This document shows positions 22,317 through 31,451 of a stretch of DNA of 31,451 nucleotides, in pieces (the stretch's first letter is position 1; the number at the start of each line of letters is the position of its first letter). The notes under the pieces were generated by a model. The model did no database searches. It saw only the letters and a list, made by a program, of their open reading frames with translations, and was not told the DNA's origin. The stretch comes from Euprymna scolopes. Its lineage: Eukaryota; Mollusca; Cephalopoda; Sepiida; Sepiolidae. The DNA lies in NCBI GenBank assembly GCA_024364805.1, contig CM044509.1:75952750-75984200 (forward strand). Direction: 5' to 3'. Made by a program: the position numbers and the translations under genes.

Positions 22317-23256
22317 TCTATAAAAGTGAAAATGTCTGTGTGTACACTTCCCTACCAAATTAACTCTGTCAATTTTAGGTCTACAGACTCGAGATTTGAC
22401 ATAAGGGGTATTGAGATGTGGGGAAAATCTTTTTAATTGGTTTTCGGCCAGAAATTTGGCTGTCAAGAGGTCAAAGTTCAACAATTTGACCTTTGAGAAC
22501 TCTATTAAACTCCTCCGCCAGTTTTTGGTCTAAACACTTGCAATTTTAGATATATGTTACTTGGACATACTTTATAATTTGAGTTAAGCCCAAAACAATA
22601 AATGTTAAAGGGTCATAATTGAGGTCAAAGTTTAAAAAAAAATGACCTCTGCGGTCTCTATCAAATTACTCAACCAATTATTGGTCTAAACATTTACATA
22701 AAGTGTATTCAGACATAGGGCAAGCTTTTTAATCGTTTTTTTTTTCCTGAAAATTTGGCTTCAAAGAGGTCAAAGTTCAAAAGATTTTACCTTTGCGGTC
22801 TCTAGCAAACTATTAAGCTAATTTTGGGTTTAAACATTTGAAATTTTACATAAAAGGTATTCAGACATGCAGCAAGCTTTTTAATCAGTTTTTGGACGAA
22901 AATTTGGCTGCTAAGAGATCAAAGTTGTAAGAGTTTACCTTTGCAGACTCTACCAAGCTCCTCCGCCAATTTTTGGTCTAAACACTTGAAATTTTAGATG
23001 CAGGTTACTTGGACATGGGTCAAACATTTTAATTTAATTTGAGTCCAAAATAATAAATGTTAAGGGGTCAAAATTGGAGTCAAAGTTTTAAAATTTTGAC
23101 GTCTGCGGTCTCAACCAACCTTTCTCTATGGTAGTTAAGGAAGCCTATTATATAGAAAGACATTACCGAACATATTCACACTTTTTAATATATACATATG
23201 CACATAAAGTTATGAACAGAACATAGGGCCCGAGCAGAGCCGGGCGGAACTGCTAG
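22317..23256 (+). mobile_element. Non-autonomous Helitron, copy d, 940 bp
   Basis: Begins TCTATAAAAGTGAAAATG after A (22316|22317) and ends CTAG before T (23256|23257). A terminal hairpin (GCCCG 23228-23232 with CGGGC 23241-23245) sits seven bases before CTAG. These are the canonical Helitron termini. The head matches copy a almost exactly. The interior consists mostly of tandem ~150-bp repeats, single versions of which occur in copies a and c (GGTATTCAGACATG, CTTTTTAATCGG). Confidence 0.82.
22370..23115 (+). repeat. Five ~150-bp tandem repeats within Helitron copy d
   Basis: Unit starts lie near 22378, 22528, 22690, 22833 and 22978. Each carries GGTCAAAGTT, a TTGACCT-TGCGGTCTCTA block, then TTTTTGGTCTAAACA and TTGAAATTTTA. 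Two unit types are visible: one with GTATTCAGACATG and CAAGCTTTTTAATC (units 1, 3, 4), the other with GTTACTTGGACAT and AAAATAATAAATGTTAA (units 2, 5). Confidence 0.8.
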
Positions 23257-24264
23257 TAAACAATAAAACAAATTTACTCAGAAGTTTCGAGAGGTTATTT
23301 TTGGCAAATATCGTATGAATTTAACATCATTAAAAAGATATTTACTGAAAAAAAAACTCCCGATTCCCTTTTACATGGGCAATCTACTAAGTTCGTTAGC
23401 ACAAAAAAATGTTATTAAAATGAGCAATAAAACGACTTAGTCACAGTCACGGTTATTTTTGGCAAATTTTAAAGACTGAGACTTTTTTTCAACCCAGTGT
23501 GCAACTTTTTTTTTTTAATCTTTGTAAAAAATATAATAATAAACAAGTTTTTTTCTTTATTATTGAAAAAAAAAACAAAACGAACATTAAGACCAGACAT
23601 ATAAAATCAACAGTTGTTTTTTTTTTTATATATATATATATGACAGGGGCGCGTTTGAAATGAATGTTTTTGCTTAGAGCACAATTGAAGCATAATAGTT
23701 GTCTTTTGCATTTTAAACTTTAATTCAAGTCATTACATATAAAAATAATTTTATAAAATCAACAGTAAGTTCTCTACTGTGCAATGTAATGTGAACTAAG
23801 TCAGTGTGAGAGGCATGTGAAGCTTTCTCCAGGTGCACCATGATGGGCCCCCCATTAGAACAGGCAATCAATTGATTTAATTGAAAAATGGGCGATTTCA
23901 CTGATTTCGATGATCATATAAGAGCGTGAAACATTCGGTGATCATCATTCAATCTCAGGTTTTTATTAATTTTATTTTCAATAGAATATATTTGATATTA
24001 TGTCAACTTTAACTGCTGTATTGTATTGTTACTTGTTTCAACTCAACATCGTTTTGAATGTTTTGAATGTTTCGTTTAAATATTCGGTTTGAGTTTGATA
24101 CAACTGAATTTGTTGACACCTTTCCAAGAGGCAAGATTGCTCAAACAGTCCTTTCTGACAGACAGTCCTGTTTCCTAATTAGTTTTCATTCTGTGAACAA
24201 GTGTTAAATAGTTGTCAAATGTTAATGTTGCTAGTTTATTTCATATATATATATATATATATAT
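23257..24264. other. Spacer with TA microsatellite at the LINE insertion site
   Basis: Nothing coding was recognised. There are T and A tracts, a short TA run (about 23629-23641) and a TA microsatellite (about 24243-24264) directly abutting LINE copy B. TGATCA-containing inverted half-sites occur near 23909-23945. Confidence 0.4.
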
Positions 24265-26330
24265 CTGATCTACCTCTGCATTCCATGTTTAAAAAGGATG
24301 TGTCCTCTATAGTATTAGACCTGACGGAATGGTTAATTGTAGGTATTGACCGTTTCATACCCTCGAAAAAGTTTCAGCAAAAACCTAACAGCCAGCCATG
24401 GTTCTCTCCAGAATGTGCTGCTGCCATTGCGCACAGAAATCACTTTTTCCACTGTTTCCAACGTAATAGATGTATGGAAACTAAAGCCGCTTTCAGGACT
24501 GCCAGCAACCATTGTAAGAAAGTAATAAAGAACGCAAGAGAGTTGTATGCTCAATCTGTTAAGTCCGAAGTAGCTGAGCAGCGGCTTGGTTCCCACCAGT
24601 TTTGGCAAATAGCAAACAGAATCCTGAACAGAAGCGTGTGCTCCATCCCAACTATTATCAATGGACCTGAGGTAATCTCGTCAGCATCAGACAAAGCCAA
24701 ACTCTTTGTCAAGAACTTTGCAGCTAATTCTACCCTTTGCGATCAAGGCCGCCAACCCCCAATATTTCCTCCTGTATCAGAAAACACGCTATGTGATATA
24801 CGTATATCTGTACGTGATGTTGCCAAGCTAATCAAAAACCTTTATTCCAGTAAAGCAACTGGCCCTGACGGTATTCCAATTATAGTACTCAAAAAACTTC
24901 AACCTGAACTAGCGCCCATACTTACAAAACTGTTTAAACGTTGTCTTAAGGAGAATAGTTTCCCATCTCCCTGGAAAATCTCATCAGTATGCCCTGTATT
25001 TAAGAATTCAGGTGATCGCTCATCCCCCTCTCAGTACAGGCCAATAAGTCTCCTGTGCGTCATGAGTAAGTTGCTGGAATCTGTGTTAAATACAGAAGTA
25101 ATCAACCATCTCAACAAAAATAACCTTCTTAGTAACACTCAATATGGTTTCCGTTCTGCTAGATATACAGCAGATGTGCTTACAGTTATATCTCATAGGA
25201 TTAGCAAATCTCTCGACTGAGGCAACCTTTCTAGGGCAATTGCTCTTGACATATCTAAGGCCTTTGATAGGGTATGGCATAAAGGTTTACTTTATAAGAT
25301 CTCTAGCTATGATAGAGCTGGAAATGCCTTCTCAATTATTAAATCATTTCTTTCTGATAGGTTCATAAGAGTAGTAGTTGAGGGGCAAAAATCAGAAGCT
25401 CACAGTATTAATGCCGGTGTCCCTCAGGGGTCCATCCTGGGCCCAACTCTTTTCCTGATCTACATTAATGATCTTCCAAATCACATCCTTACATCATTTG
25501 TAGACATTTATGCTGACGACACTACCATTTATGGTAGCACATCTAAGACAGTAAACGACCAAGTTCTCTCCAATTCTTTCTCCTCTGATCTTGAGCACAT
25601 AGTACAATGGGGAAAGGAGTGGCTGGTTACTTTTAATGCATCTAAAACCAAGCTTCTCTCTTTGCATCATCAACATTCTGATCCACATCTGGCATCAATT
25701 GAAATGAATGGCTCTCGTCTTCAGGAGGCCTCAAGTTTTGACAAGCTTCTTGGCTTGACCATTACTCCTAATCTTAAATGGAACACGTACATCAAATCTG
25801 TTGCCAAGGCCGCTGGAAAAATGGTGGGATCTTTCTATCGATCCGGTAGATATCTCACTGCTGATGCTATTCTCTATCTATATAAGAGCAGGTACGTCCA
25901 AGGATGGAATACTGTTGCCACATCTGGGCAGGAGCTGCTAGAAAGGACTTGTCCTGCCTTGATAGAGTTCAAAATAGACTTTGTAGCCTCGTAGGAGATG
26001 TCCTTTTCTCTTCCTTGCAACCTCTATCTCACAGAAGAGATGTTGCGAGTTTGTCTCTGATGTATCGTTATTTTCATGGAAAGTGTTCGACTGAGCTTCA
26101 GTCTATGGTCCCCCCTCGCCAAACTTTCACAAGAAACACTCGTCTAGCTGTAAACACTATCAATAATTCCCCCACTCTTTATCTGTGCCTAAACTTAAAC
26201 GTAGATTCCATGAACAAAGCTTCTTTCTTAAAACTGCACGCCTGTGGAATTGTCTTCCGTTTTCCTGCTTTCCGGCTGACTACAATATGGTTGTCTTCAA
26301 GTCTAACGTAAATAAGTTCTTGATGAGCCG
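24265..26330 (+). pseudogene. LINE ORF2 reverse transcriptase region, few breaks
   Basis: From SDLPLHSMFKKDV at 24265 the frame is open to a TGA at 25218-25220, where copy A has a sense codon (SLNRGNL versus SLD-stop-GNL). The same frame then continues open to 25994 with SKAFDRVWHKGLL (motif A), GVPQGSILGP (motif B), YADDTTIYGS (motif C) and QWGKEWLVTFNASKTKLL. A frameshift near 25890 moves the EYCCHIWAGAARKD block to another frame (25904-26311). A second near 26165 affects the C-terminal RFHGQSFFLRTARLWN region. That gives one stop and two frameshifts. The apparent start at 24201 is in flanking sequence and the endonuclease is absent, so this was never an autonomous gene at this site. Confidence 0.92.
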
Positions 26331-26462
26331 TTCCATATAAGTTATCAAATTTACCAAATTTTCATTACTAATAATTACTATATTGTCCAATTTCTACTGT
26401 ACACTCTTTAACCCTTATCCTTGAGTGGCCTCTGGGCCTTGATAATGTGGTGATGCCTATGT

Positions 26463-26477
<15 letters not shown>
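24265..26477 (+). mobile_element. Jockey/CR1-type LINE, 5'-truncated copy B
   Basis: The copy begins at the linker between endonuclease and reverse transcriptase (homologous to 18300 in copy A). It runs to the shared 3' tail (CTTGATAATGTGG, TGCCTATGTAAAA) with a 15-base A tail at 26463-26477. Both flanks are TA microsatellite, consistent with a target duplication in a TA run. It is the best-preserved copy here. Confidence 0.93.
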
Positions 26478-26496
<19 letters not shown>

Positions 26497-26837
26497 CACA
26501 CGTGCTGAAGATGAATTAATTTGAGGAGGTCAGCTGTATTGCTGGCCTATATTTCAATGGAGATATTCATTGGGTTATAAATTAAAATTTTGTTCAAGAA
26601 TTTATTTCAAATTAACATTTTAAAGACTTAAAAATCACATTCAAATTTTCTATGCCATATATAATAAAACGCCATTTCCAATGATATTTTTGGTGAATGT
26701 AGAAATTTCGATTATGTTTTTAAATTAGTATATAATAACTTTTAATTAAAGCTGATGACAGAGTTAGAGGGGTGTCCAGGGTTTTGGGAGGATTTGAATT
26801 TCAACTCATAATTGATGGGTGTATAAATCCTTTATAC
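26478..26837. other. Spacer including hAT-like target duplication
   Basis: TA run at 26478-26492, then A+T-rich sequence with nothing recognised. CTTTATAC at 26830-26837 is the left target duplication of the next element. Confidence 0.45.
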
Positions 26838-27479
26838 TAGGTACGGACAAAAATGGTGGGATAAAGATAGGGGGACATAGTTTTGAAAGCCGATTTATCA
26901 TAATTTTTTTGTAGGTTTTCGACTATTTTTTGGTTGTATTTGAAAGATTAAAGACTAAAGTTAATTTGTAAAAGAAAAAAAAAAGTTACAAAAAATGTTT
27001 TCCCAGCGAGCTAAATTTTTAAATTAAATTCATTTTAAAAATCCTTTGAAAGATAAATATTAGTTTTCTGTGTCTATTTCAAAAAAAAAAAAAAAAAATT
27101 ATAAATTGTTAAGATATTGAATTAAATAATAAAAAAACTGTTTTTACAAAAATTTTTTTTTAGCTTAATTAGCTCCCAAATGTGAGAGATTCTCGCTTCA
27201 CAGAATGTTAACAAAACTGAATTCTCTAAACATGGATTATACCGTAGCCCAAAATGTCAGAAAATCAAAAGGCTGCCTGAAAATGACGTCAGGTAGTTAA
27301 AGGGCGGTTGGAAATGTTGGTTTTCTTTATTCCCCCCCCCTCCCAGATGTCCATCCATACATTCCTATCGTGAACGTTTGCTAATTTTTACCACTTTTTT
27401 TAAAATTTAATTTTTCTATGTTCCTGCTTTTAAAATAAAAATATTTTTTTATTTTTCATGATGATATAAAAATGATGTT

Positions 27480-27525
27480 AGTCAATTTCCTAATCTTTCA
27501 AATACAATCAAAAAGTAGTCGGAAA
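27480..27525. repeat. 46-bp patch identical to 28980-29025
   Basis: The bases are identical, in direct orientation, to 28980-29025 near the end of the inner hAT-like copy. The inner copy lacks the patch at the matching place (near 28420-28440), so it is an insertion in the outer copy. Confidence 0.85.
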
Positions 27526-27871
27526 AAGCTGAAAGTTTCACATTCATGCAAGCAAGGAAAATATTAGAATCTTACATATAAAACTTATGCAAAACCTGTA
27601 ATATTTTTAAAAAAGTAGAAATATTTTTTGCAATTTTTTATTTTGTGTGAAAATATTAAATAAACAATGCTTAATTCAATGATAATATTCGTAGTCCGAG
27701 ACGTTAATTTTTTTTTTTTTTTAGTTATATCGAATTCATTAGGATTTTAGGGGCTTTTTTCATAATGTTCCTGTAAGATTTTTTTTATTGTTACAATTTA
27801 CGATGCTTCATTTTCATAATAAAAATAAATTCATGCATTTTTTTTTTTTTTTTTTTTTTAGTACTGAAAAC

Positions 27872-29089
27872 TAGGTACGGGCAAACTGAATGCCGATGCT
27901 CAAAACATTTTGACCATTCCCTTTACTTAAAAATTCACCAAAAATTAGGAAATTAACCAATTTTAATGAAATTTTCAGTATGTATCAACCAATGATCATG
28001 GAATATAATGAACTAATTATTTTTATTTAAATCTGAGTGGAAATGTATTATTTTGTTTAAACAAAAAATACCTTTATTCAAGTTATGGTTTTCAGTAGTA
28101 AATAAAAAACGCAATTTATTTTTGTTTTTTTATATAAATAAAGCATCGTAATTTGTAACAATAAAAAAAAAAAATCATTTTTACAGGAACATTATGAAAA
28201 AAGCCCCTAAAGTCCGTATTAATGAATTCGATATAACTCGAAGAAAAATGAATTTCTCGAACTACCGATATTACCATTAAATAGCATTGCTTATTTAATA
28301 TTTTCACACAAAAAAATTTTATAGTAGCAAAAATATTTCTACTTTTTTTTTTAAATTACAGATTTCGCATAATTTTTATATGCAAGATTTTAATAATTTC
28401 CTTGTTTGCAAGAATGTGAAATTTTTGGCGTAACATAATTTTTATATAATCTCGAATAATAATTAAAAAAAAAAAAAAAAATTTAAAAACAAGAACATAA
28501 AAAAATAATTAAAGTAAAAAAATGGTAAAAATTGATACAAACGTTCAGAATAGGAATGTATGGATATACGTCTCGGGGTGGGGGGAGAAATCTGACACCC
28601 CTATCTCCTTTTACTATCATGACTTTATTTTGAAACAGCGTTTCGATTGGCTGAAATTTTGGGCCTCCTTACAATCGTGTTTACGAAACTCCCGTTTGTT
28701 GCGTTTTTTGCGAACGGTAAATTACTTGCTTTTTGAGACCTAATTAAGTTATTTTTGCACAAACAGGGTGTTTTTATTTTTATTTAACTCAATATCTTAG
28801 GACTTTACTAATTATCTTTGAAATAAACCTGGAAAACTAATATTTATCTTTTACAGGATTTTTACAATGAATTTATTTAACTTCAAAATTTAGCTGAATT
28901 GGTTAGCTTGCCGTGAAAACATTTTTCATAACTTTTTTTTTTTTTACGTGTACAAATATTTTTTTCCGTTAGAAACTAAAGTCAATTTCCTAATCTTTCA
29001 AATACAATCAAAAAGTAGTCGGAAACCTACAAAAAAATTGTGATAAATCGGCTTTCAAAACTACGTCCCTCTATTTTTGCTCGTACCTA
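27872..29089 (-). mobile_element. Non-autonomous hAT-like element, inner copy in reverse orientation
   Basis: Ends are TAGGTACGGGCAAAC at 27872 and TAGGTACGAGCAAAA read inward from 29089. It is flanked by an exact 8-bp repeat CTGAAAAC (27864-27871, 29090-29097). The 1,218-bp unit is the reverse complement of the outer copy: 28106-29089 pairs with 26838-27860, and 27872-28100 pairs with 29098-29319. An open frame at 28522-28743 has no recognisable domain and is probably chance. Confidence 0.87.
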
Positions 29090-29327
29090 CTGAAAACCAT
29101 AACTTTAGTAAAGGTATTTTTTATTTAAACAAAATAATACTTTTCCAGTAAGATTTAAGTAAAAAATGTGTTCATTATATTCCGTTATCATTATTTGATA
29201 AATACTGAAAATTTCATTAAATTTGGTTAATTTTCTGATTTTTGGTGAATGTTTAAGTAAAGGGAGGGGGTCAATGTTTATACATTTTGAGCATCGACTA
29301 TTCATTTTGCACGTACCTACTTTATAC

Positions 29328-29904
29328 CTTGCATCACTGCTTTCATCGTTGTGATTGCTGCCATAATCACCATGTTTTTTTTTAATGCTTACACAAAAAC
29401 CACACCAACACAACGTCTTAGTTTATAAGATTTATTCCGAAGGGTAGAACATAAGCTTGCATGCGTGTGAGGCAGAAATTAATATATTTCACTACATTGC
29501 TGTCCCCACTTTTGACAGCACACAAAAAACGTCTTCTCACTCAGGCCAAACATCAAATGGTTTGCTTAACTTGACTTTTGGTGCCCTCTCCTCTGATCCT
29601 CTAGCTCTTTCTTTAACCCGACTGTTACCATATAAGACTGTTTGAGAAATTAATTTTTACCGTCTTAGATGGGTATTCTTCTAGTTACTATTTATAAAAG
29701 TAATTTTAGAGAAAATTAAATTTTTATTTTATTTCATTAAAATAAAATATATGTATATCGTATTTTTTTTTTTTAAATCTTAAAATATTTTTTTGACATT
29801 AATGGTTGTCTATTCAGTTTATCTTTATAAACATCGTCTTTGTAGACATTATTTAAAGCAGTATTTATTTTCCTTTCTGTCTGTTAAATTCTTTTACATT
29901 TTAG

Positions 29905-29905
<1 letters not shown>
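29328..29905. other. Spacer, nothing recognised
   Basis: No feature recognised. A 62-codon open frame at 29457-29645 has no domain or start context that stands out. Confidence 0.35.
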
Positions 29906-29962
<57 letters not shown>

Positions 29963-29982
29963 GAGAGAGAGAGAGAGAGAGG
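29906..29982. repeat. (TC)n(AG)n mirror-joined microsatellite
   Basis: About 28 TC units run directly into about 10 AG units, so the junction is a perfect inverted repeat of about 20-bp arms able to form a hairpin. Confidence 0.92.
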
Positions 29983-30747
29983 ACGATAATGATTTTAGTT
30001 TAAAATACATTAATTTCTGGTGGTTTGTATTAGGTGTGTTATATTTTTTTCTGTTTTGACCTTAAGAAAAAGTTTTTCCTGGTGGAAATTTTTTACTTGT
30101 GTTAGATATTATGCATGATTGTTAGAAGGCAAATAATGGCAGTAAACATTGTCCGTGAAGCAAAAATAAAAAGCAGACATAAAAAAAAAATATTGTATTA
30201 TATGATTGAGATACAGAACAGTGTTCTTCCTCAACTATCGAGGCATCTGTCAGTCTTGTGTACAAGGAAGGTCACAAAATTGGAAGTATATGGGTTGAGT
30301 GAGAGTTGAATGGATGTGTAAAGATTCAACCCCACAATCTGTGCCTTCTGGTGGAGACCTGAAGCTGTTATTGTTTAAAAGAAACCTATTTATTAGAAAA
30401 ATATCTGGTCGATGATTAGTTTTTGTCAATGACATTCCTTTCAAACAACGTCCATCATTTTTTTTTATTATTATTCAATTTTCACTATCTATTTATGCGA
30501 GGACCAGATGTGTGGCTATCCTGTGCAGAGACATTTTCTCACTTTTACTCTGTCCTCTATGTGTTCTCAACCGGTAAGATGATATTCACATTTATTCTGA
30601 ATCAGAAAGCCATCAATTTGAACAAACTATAACACTTCAAAATCATTTTCTGGGATTGTTTCCTTGAGTTGAACAGTATATATCCACAAGCGATTAAGAT
30701 ATACTTTATTTCTCTCCATCATTTTTCTTAAACTTTTTCTCGTTTAT

Positions 30748-30751
<4 letters not shown>
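29983..30751. other. Spacer, nothing recognised
   Basis: No element or gene was recognised on either strand. Confidence 0.35.

Positions 30752-30805
<54 letters not shown>
30752..30805. repeat. (CT)n microsatellite
   Basis: About 27 CT units, followed by a pyrimidine-rich stretch to about 30935. Confidence 0.92.
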
Positions 30806-30807
<2 letters not shown>

Positions 30808-30934
30808 GTAAACCTTCTACCTCTCCTTCGTTTACACTTTCTGTACTCCCTCTCTCTCTCTTTCTCTGTATACATACATATATTTTCTACCCCACCCCAC
30901 CCCGTCTTCCTTTACACTTTCGCCTCTTCCTCTT

Positions 30935-31013
30935 CTTTGATACAACGTCTAGGACAACTCGGCCATATATCACTAGGACATATGGCCGAGTGGTCCTAGA
31001 CGTTGTATCAAAG
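30935..31013. repeat. Inverted repeat of a tRNA-like 5' half, 34-bp arms
   Basis: 30935-30968 is the reverse complement of 30980-31013 with one mismatch, with an 11-base spacer. The right arm contains ATGGCCGAGTGGTCCTAG, a tRNA-Leu/Ser-type D-arm start. Confidence 0.92.
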
Positions 31014-31299
31014 TTTACAGTTACCCAAAGGTGCTGAGTTCAATCCTGAACGAAGGCAGTGAAAAAGTAACACTCAAAAACAGAGAATCAGCAACTATGT
31101 CCCAAAGCCTAGCTGGAGTCCGAACACGGTACCCCCGTAATATTAATAATAAAGGGTTGGGTTCGAGACTCCTAACAAACAGTTCCCCAGTTCGATACAA
31201 AACACCTGATGAAGGCCGGAGGGCAAAACGGCCGAAACGTTGTGACAATAACAACCAAGATGAGGAAGTCAGTCCGACAATCTCAATCAAGAAGGAGTC
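30980..31299 (+). mobile_element. tRNA-headed SINE-like unit
   Basis: The head TATGGCCGAGTGGTC (A box TGGCCGAGTGG at 30983-30993) and AGTTCAATCC (B box, 31037-31046) are spaced as in a tRNA with a long variable arm (Leu/Ser type). A second B-box-like GGGTTCGAGACTCC lies at about 31158-31171. The unit ends with a hammerhead-like motif (31206-31255). There is no clear A tail; Helitron-like sequence starts at about 31300. Boundaries are inferred, and the tRNA-like head and the ribozyme-like tail may come from different elements. Confidence 0.55.
31206..31255 (+). ncRNA. Hammerhead-ribozyme-like motif, probably decayed
   Basis: CTGATGA (31206-31212) is followed by a stem GGCCG/CGGCC (31214-31218 with 31229-31233) and then GAAAC (31234-31238), the core order of a hammerhead. 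A further stem GTTGT/ACAAC follows (31239-31243 with 31251-31255). Against it: an extra A sits between the core and stem II, and the base expected to pair with the last A of GAAA, and the cleavage-site triplet after the third stem (CCA here), do not fit. Such motifs are known from Penelope-like elements and SINEs. Confidence 0.35.
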
Positions 31300-31451
31300 G
31301 CTTTTTTAGCTGATATTTTTTAAATTCACCCCCTTTTTTGGCTTGACCTTAATTTAAACATTTGCCACTTCTGGTTTGGCGATGGATGCAACGACAAAGA
31401 CATTGTTTTTTTTAGTCACGTTTTTTTCCTTCTTTGTGGTACGGATTTGAG
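31300..31451 (+). mobile_element. Helitron fragment related to copy b, cut by window end
   Basis: Aligns with 9085-9250 of Helitron copy b: CCTTAATTTAAAC, then TTCTGGTTTGGCGATGGATG versus TTCCGGTTTGGTGATTGGCG, and GTCACGTTTTTTT followed by GTGGTACGGATTTGAG. The 5' head seen in copy b is absent, so the fragment is 5'-truncated. The 3' hairpin and CTAG would lie beyond the window. Confidence 0.75.

Larger units (their letters stand above)
26838..29319 (+). mobile_element. Non-autonomous hAT-like element, outer copy of a nested pair
   Basis: Ends are TAGGTACGGACAAAA at 26838 and TAGGTACGTGCAAAA read inward from 29319. An exact 8-bp direct repeat CTTTATAC flanks it (26830-26837, 29320-29327), the hAT-type duplication length. 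A second element of the same family (27872-29089) interrupts it. Without that insert and its extra 8 bp the outer copy is about 1,256 bp (26838-27871 plus 29098-29319). No transposase coding was seen; interior is A+T-rich with T tracts. The superfamily call rests on TSD length and TIR shape only. Confidence 0.85.

Noticed and set aside
28522-28743. 73-codon plus-strand frame as a gene in the hAT-like element
   Set aside because: No domain is recognisable and the frame is not evident in the matching part of the outer copy.
26838-29089. A single giant foldback element with ~1-kb arms
   Set aside because: The interleaved order A-B-A'-B' and the two separate 8-bp target duplications fit nested insertion of two copies better.

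Overview
The window looks like draft-assembly, A+T-rich, repeat-packed intergenic (or intronic) DNA of an animal. A mollusc, quite possibly a coleoid cephalopod, is my inference from the long TA/GA/CT microsatellites and the mix of Jockey/CR1-type LINEs, Helitrons, Tc1/mariner and tRNA-like SINEs. No sequence search was possible. I found no host protein-coding exon or intact host RNA gene. A 249-base run of N (19479-19727) marks an assembly gap. Nearly everything recognisable is a transposable element or simple repeat.

Layout. 1-39: the truncated end of a minus-strand LINE. 620-1156: a non-autonomous Helitron. 2231-4003: a degraded Tc1/mariner transposon with doubled terminal repeats, sitting in a TA microsatellite and carrying a 73-bp-arm palindrome; a 150-bp orphan piece of its transposase lies at 7080. 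4186-4690 and 11000-11550: 3' remnants of one LINE family. 5756-6120: purine-rich low complexity. 8903-9458: a second Helitron type with a tRNA-like module. 10425-10790 and 11551-12510: Jockey/CR1-type LINE pieces. 12698-13106: a hAT MITE with a perfect 8-bp target duplication. 13870-14211: a SINE-like retroposon with a 14-bp target duplication. 16540-19075: the longest LINE copy (endonuclease plus reverse transcriptase, minus strand). 20313-20886: a deleted mariner. 21164-21667 and 22317-23256: two more Helitrons. 24265-26477: a well-preserved 5'-truncated LINE copy (plus strand). 26838-29319: two copies of one hAT-like element, one inserted into the other in reverse orientation. 30935-31299: a tRNA-headed SINE-like unit with a hammerhead-ribozyme-like tail. 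31300-31451: the start of another Helitron piece, cut by the window end.

How they relate. LINE copies A, B, C and the fragment at base 1 are one family that shares a 3' end. The Helitrons share a 5' head and a hairpin-plus-CTAG tail but carry different interiors, three of them with RNA polymerase III-type A/B boxes. The most striking structure is the nested hAT-like pair, whose segments run A-B-A'-B' and are fully explained by two sets of 8-bp target duplications.
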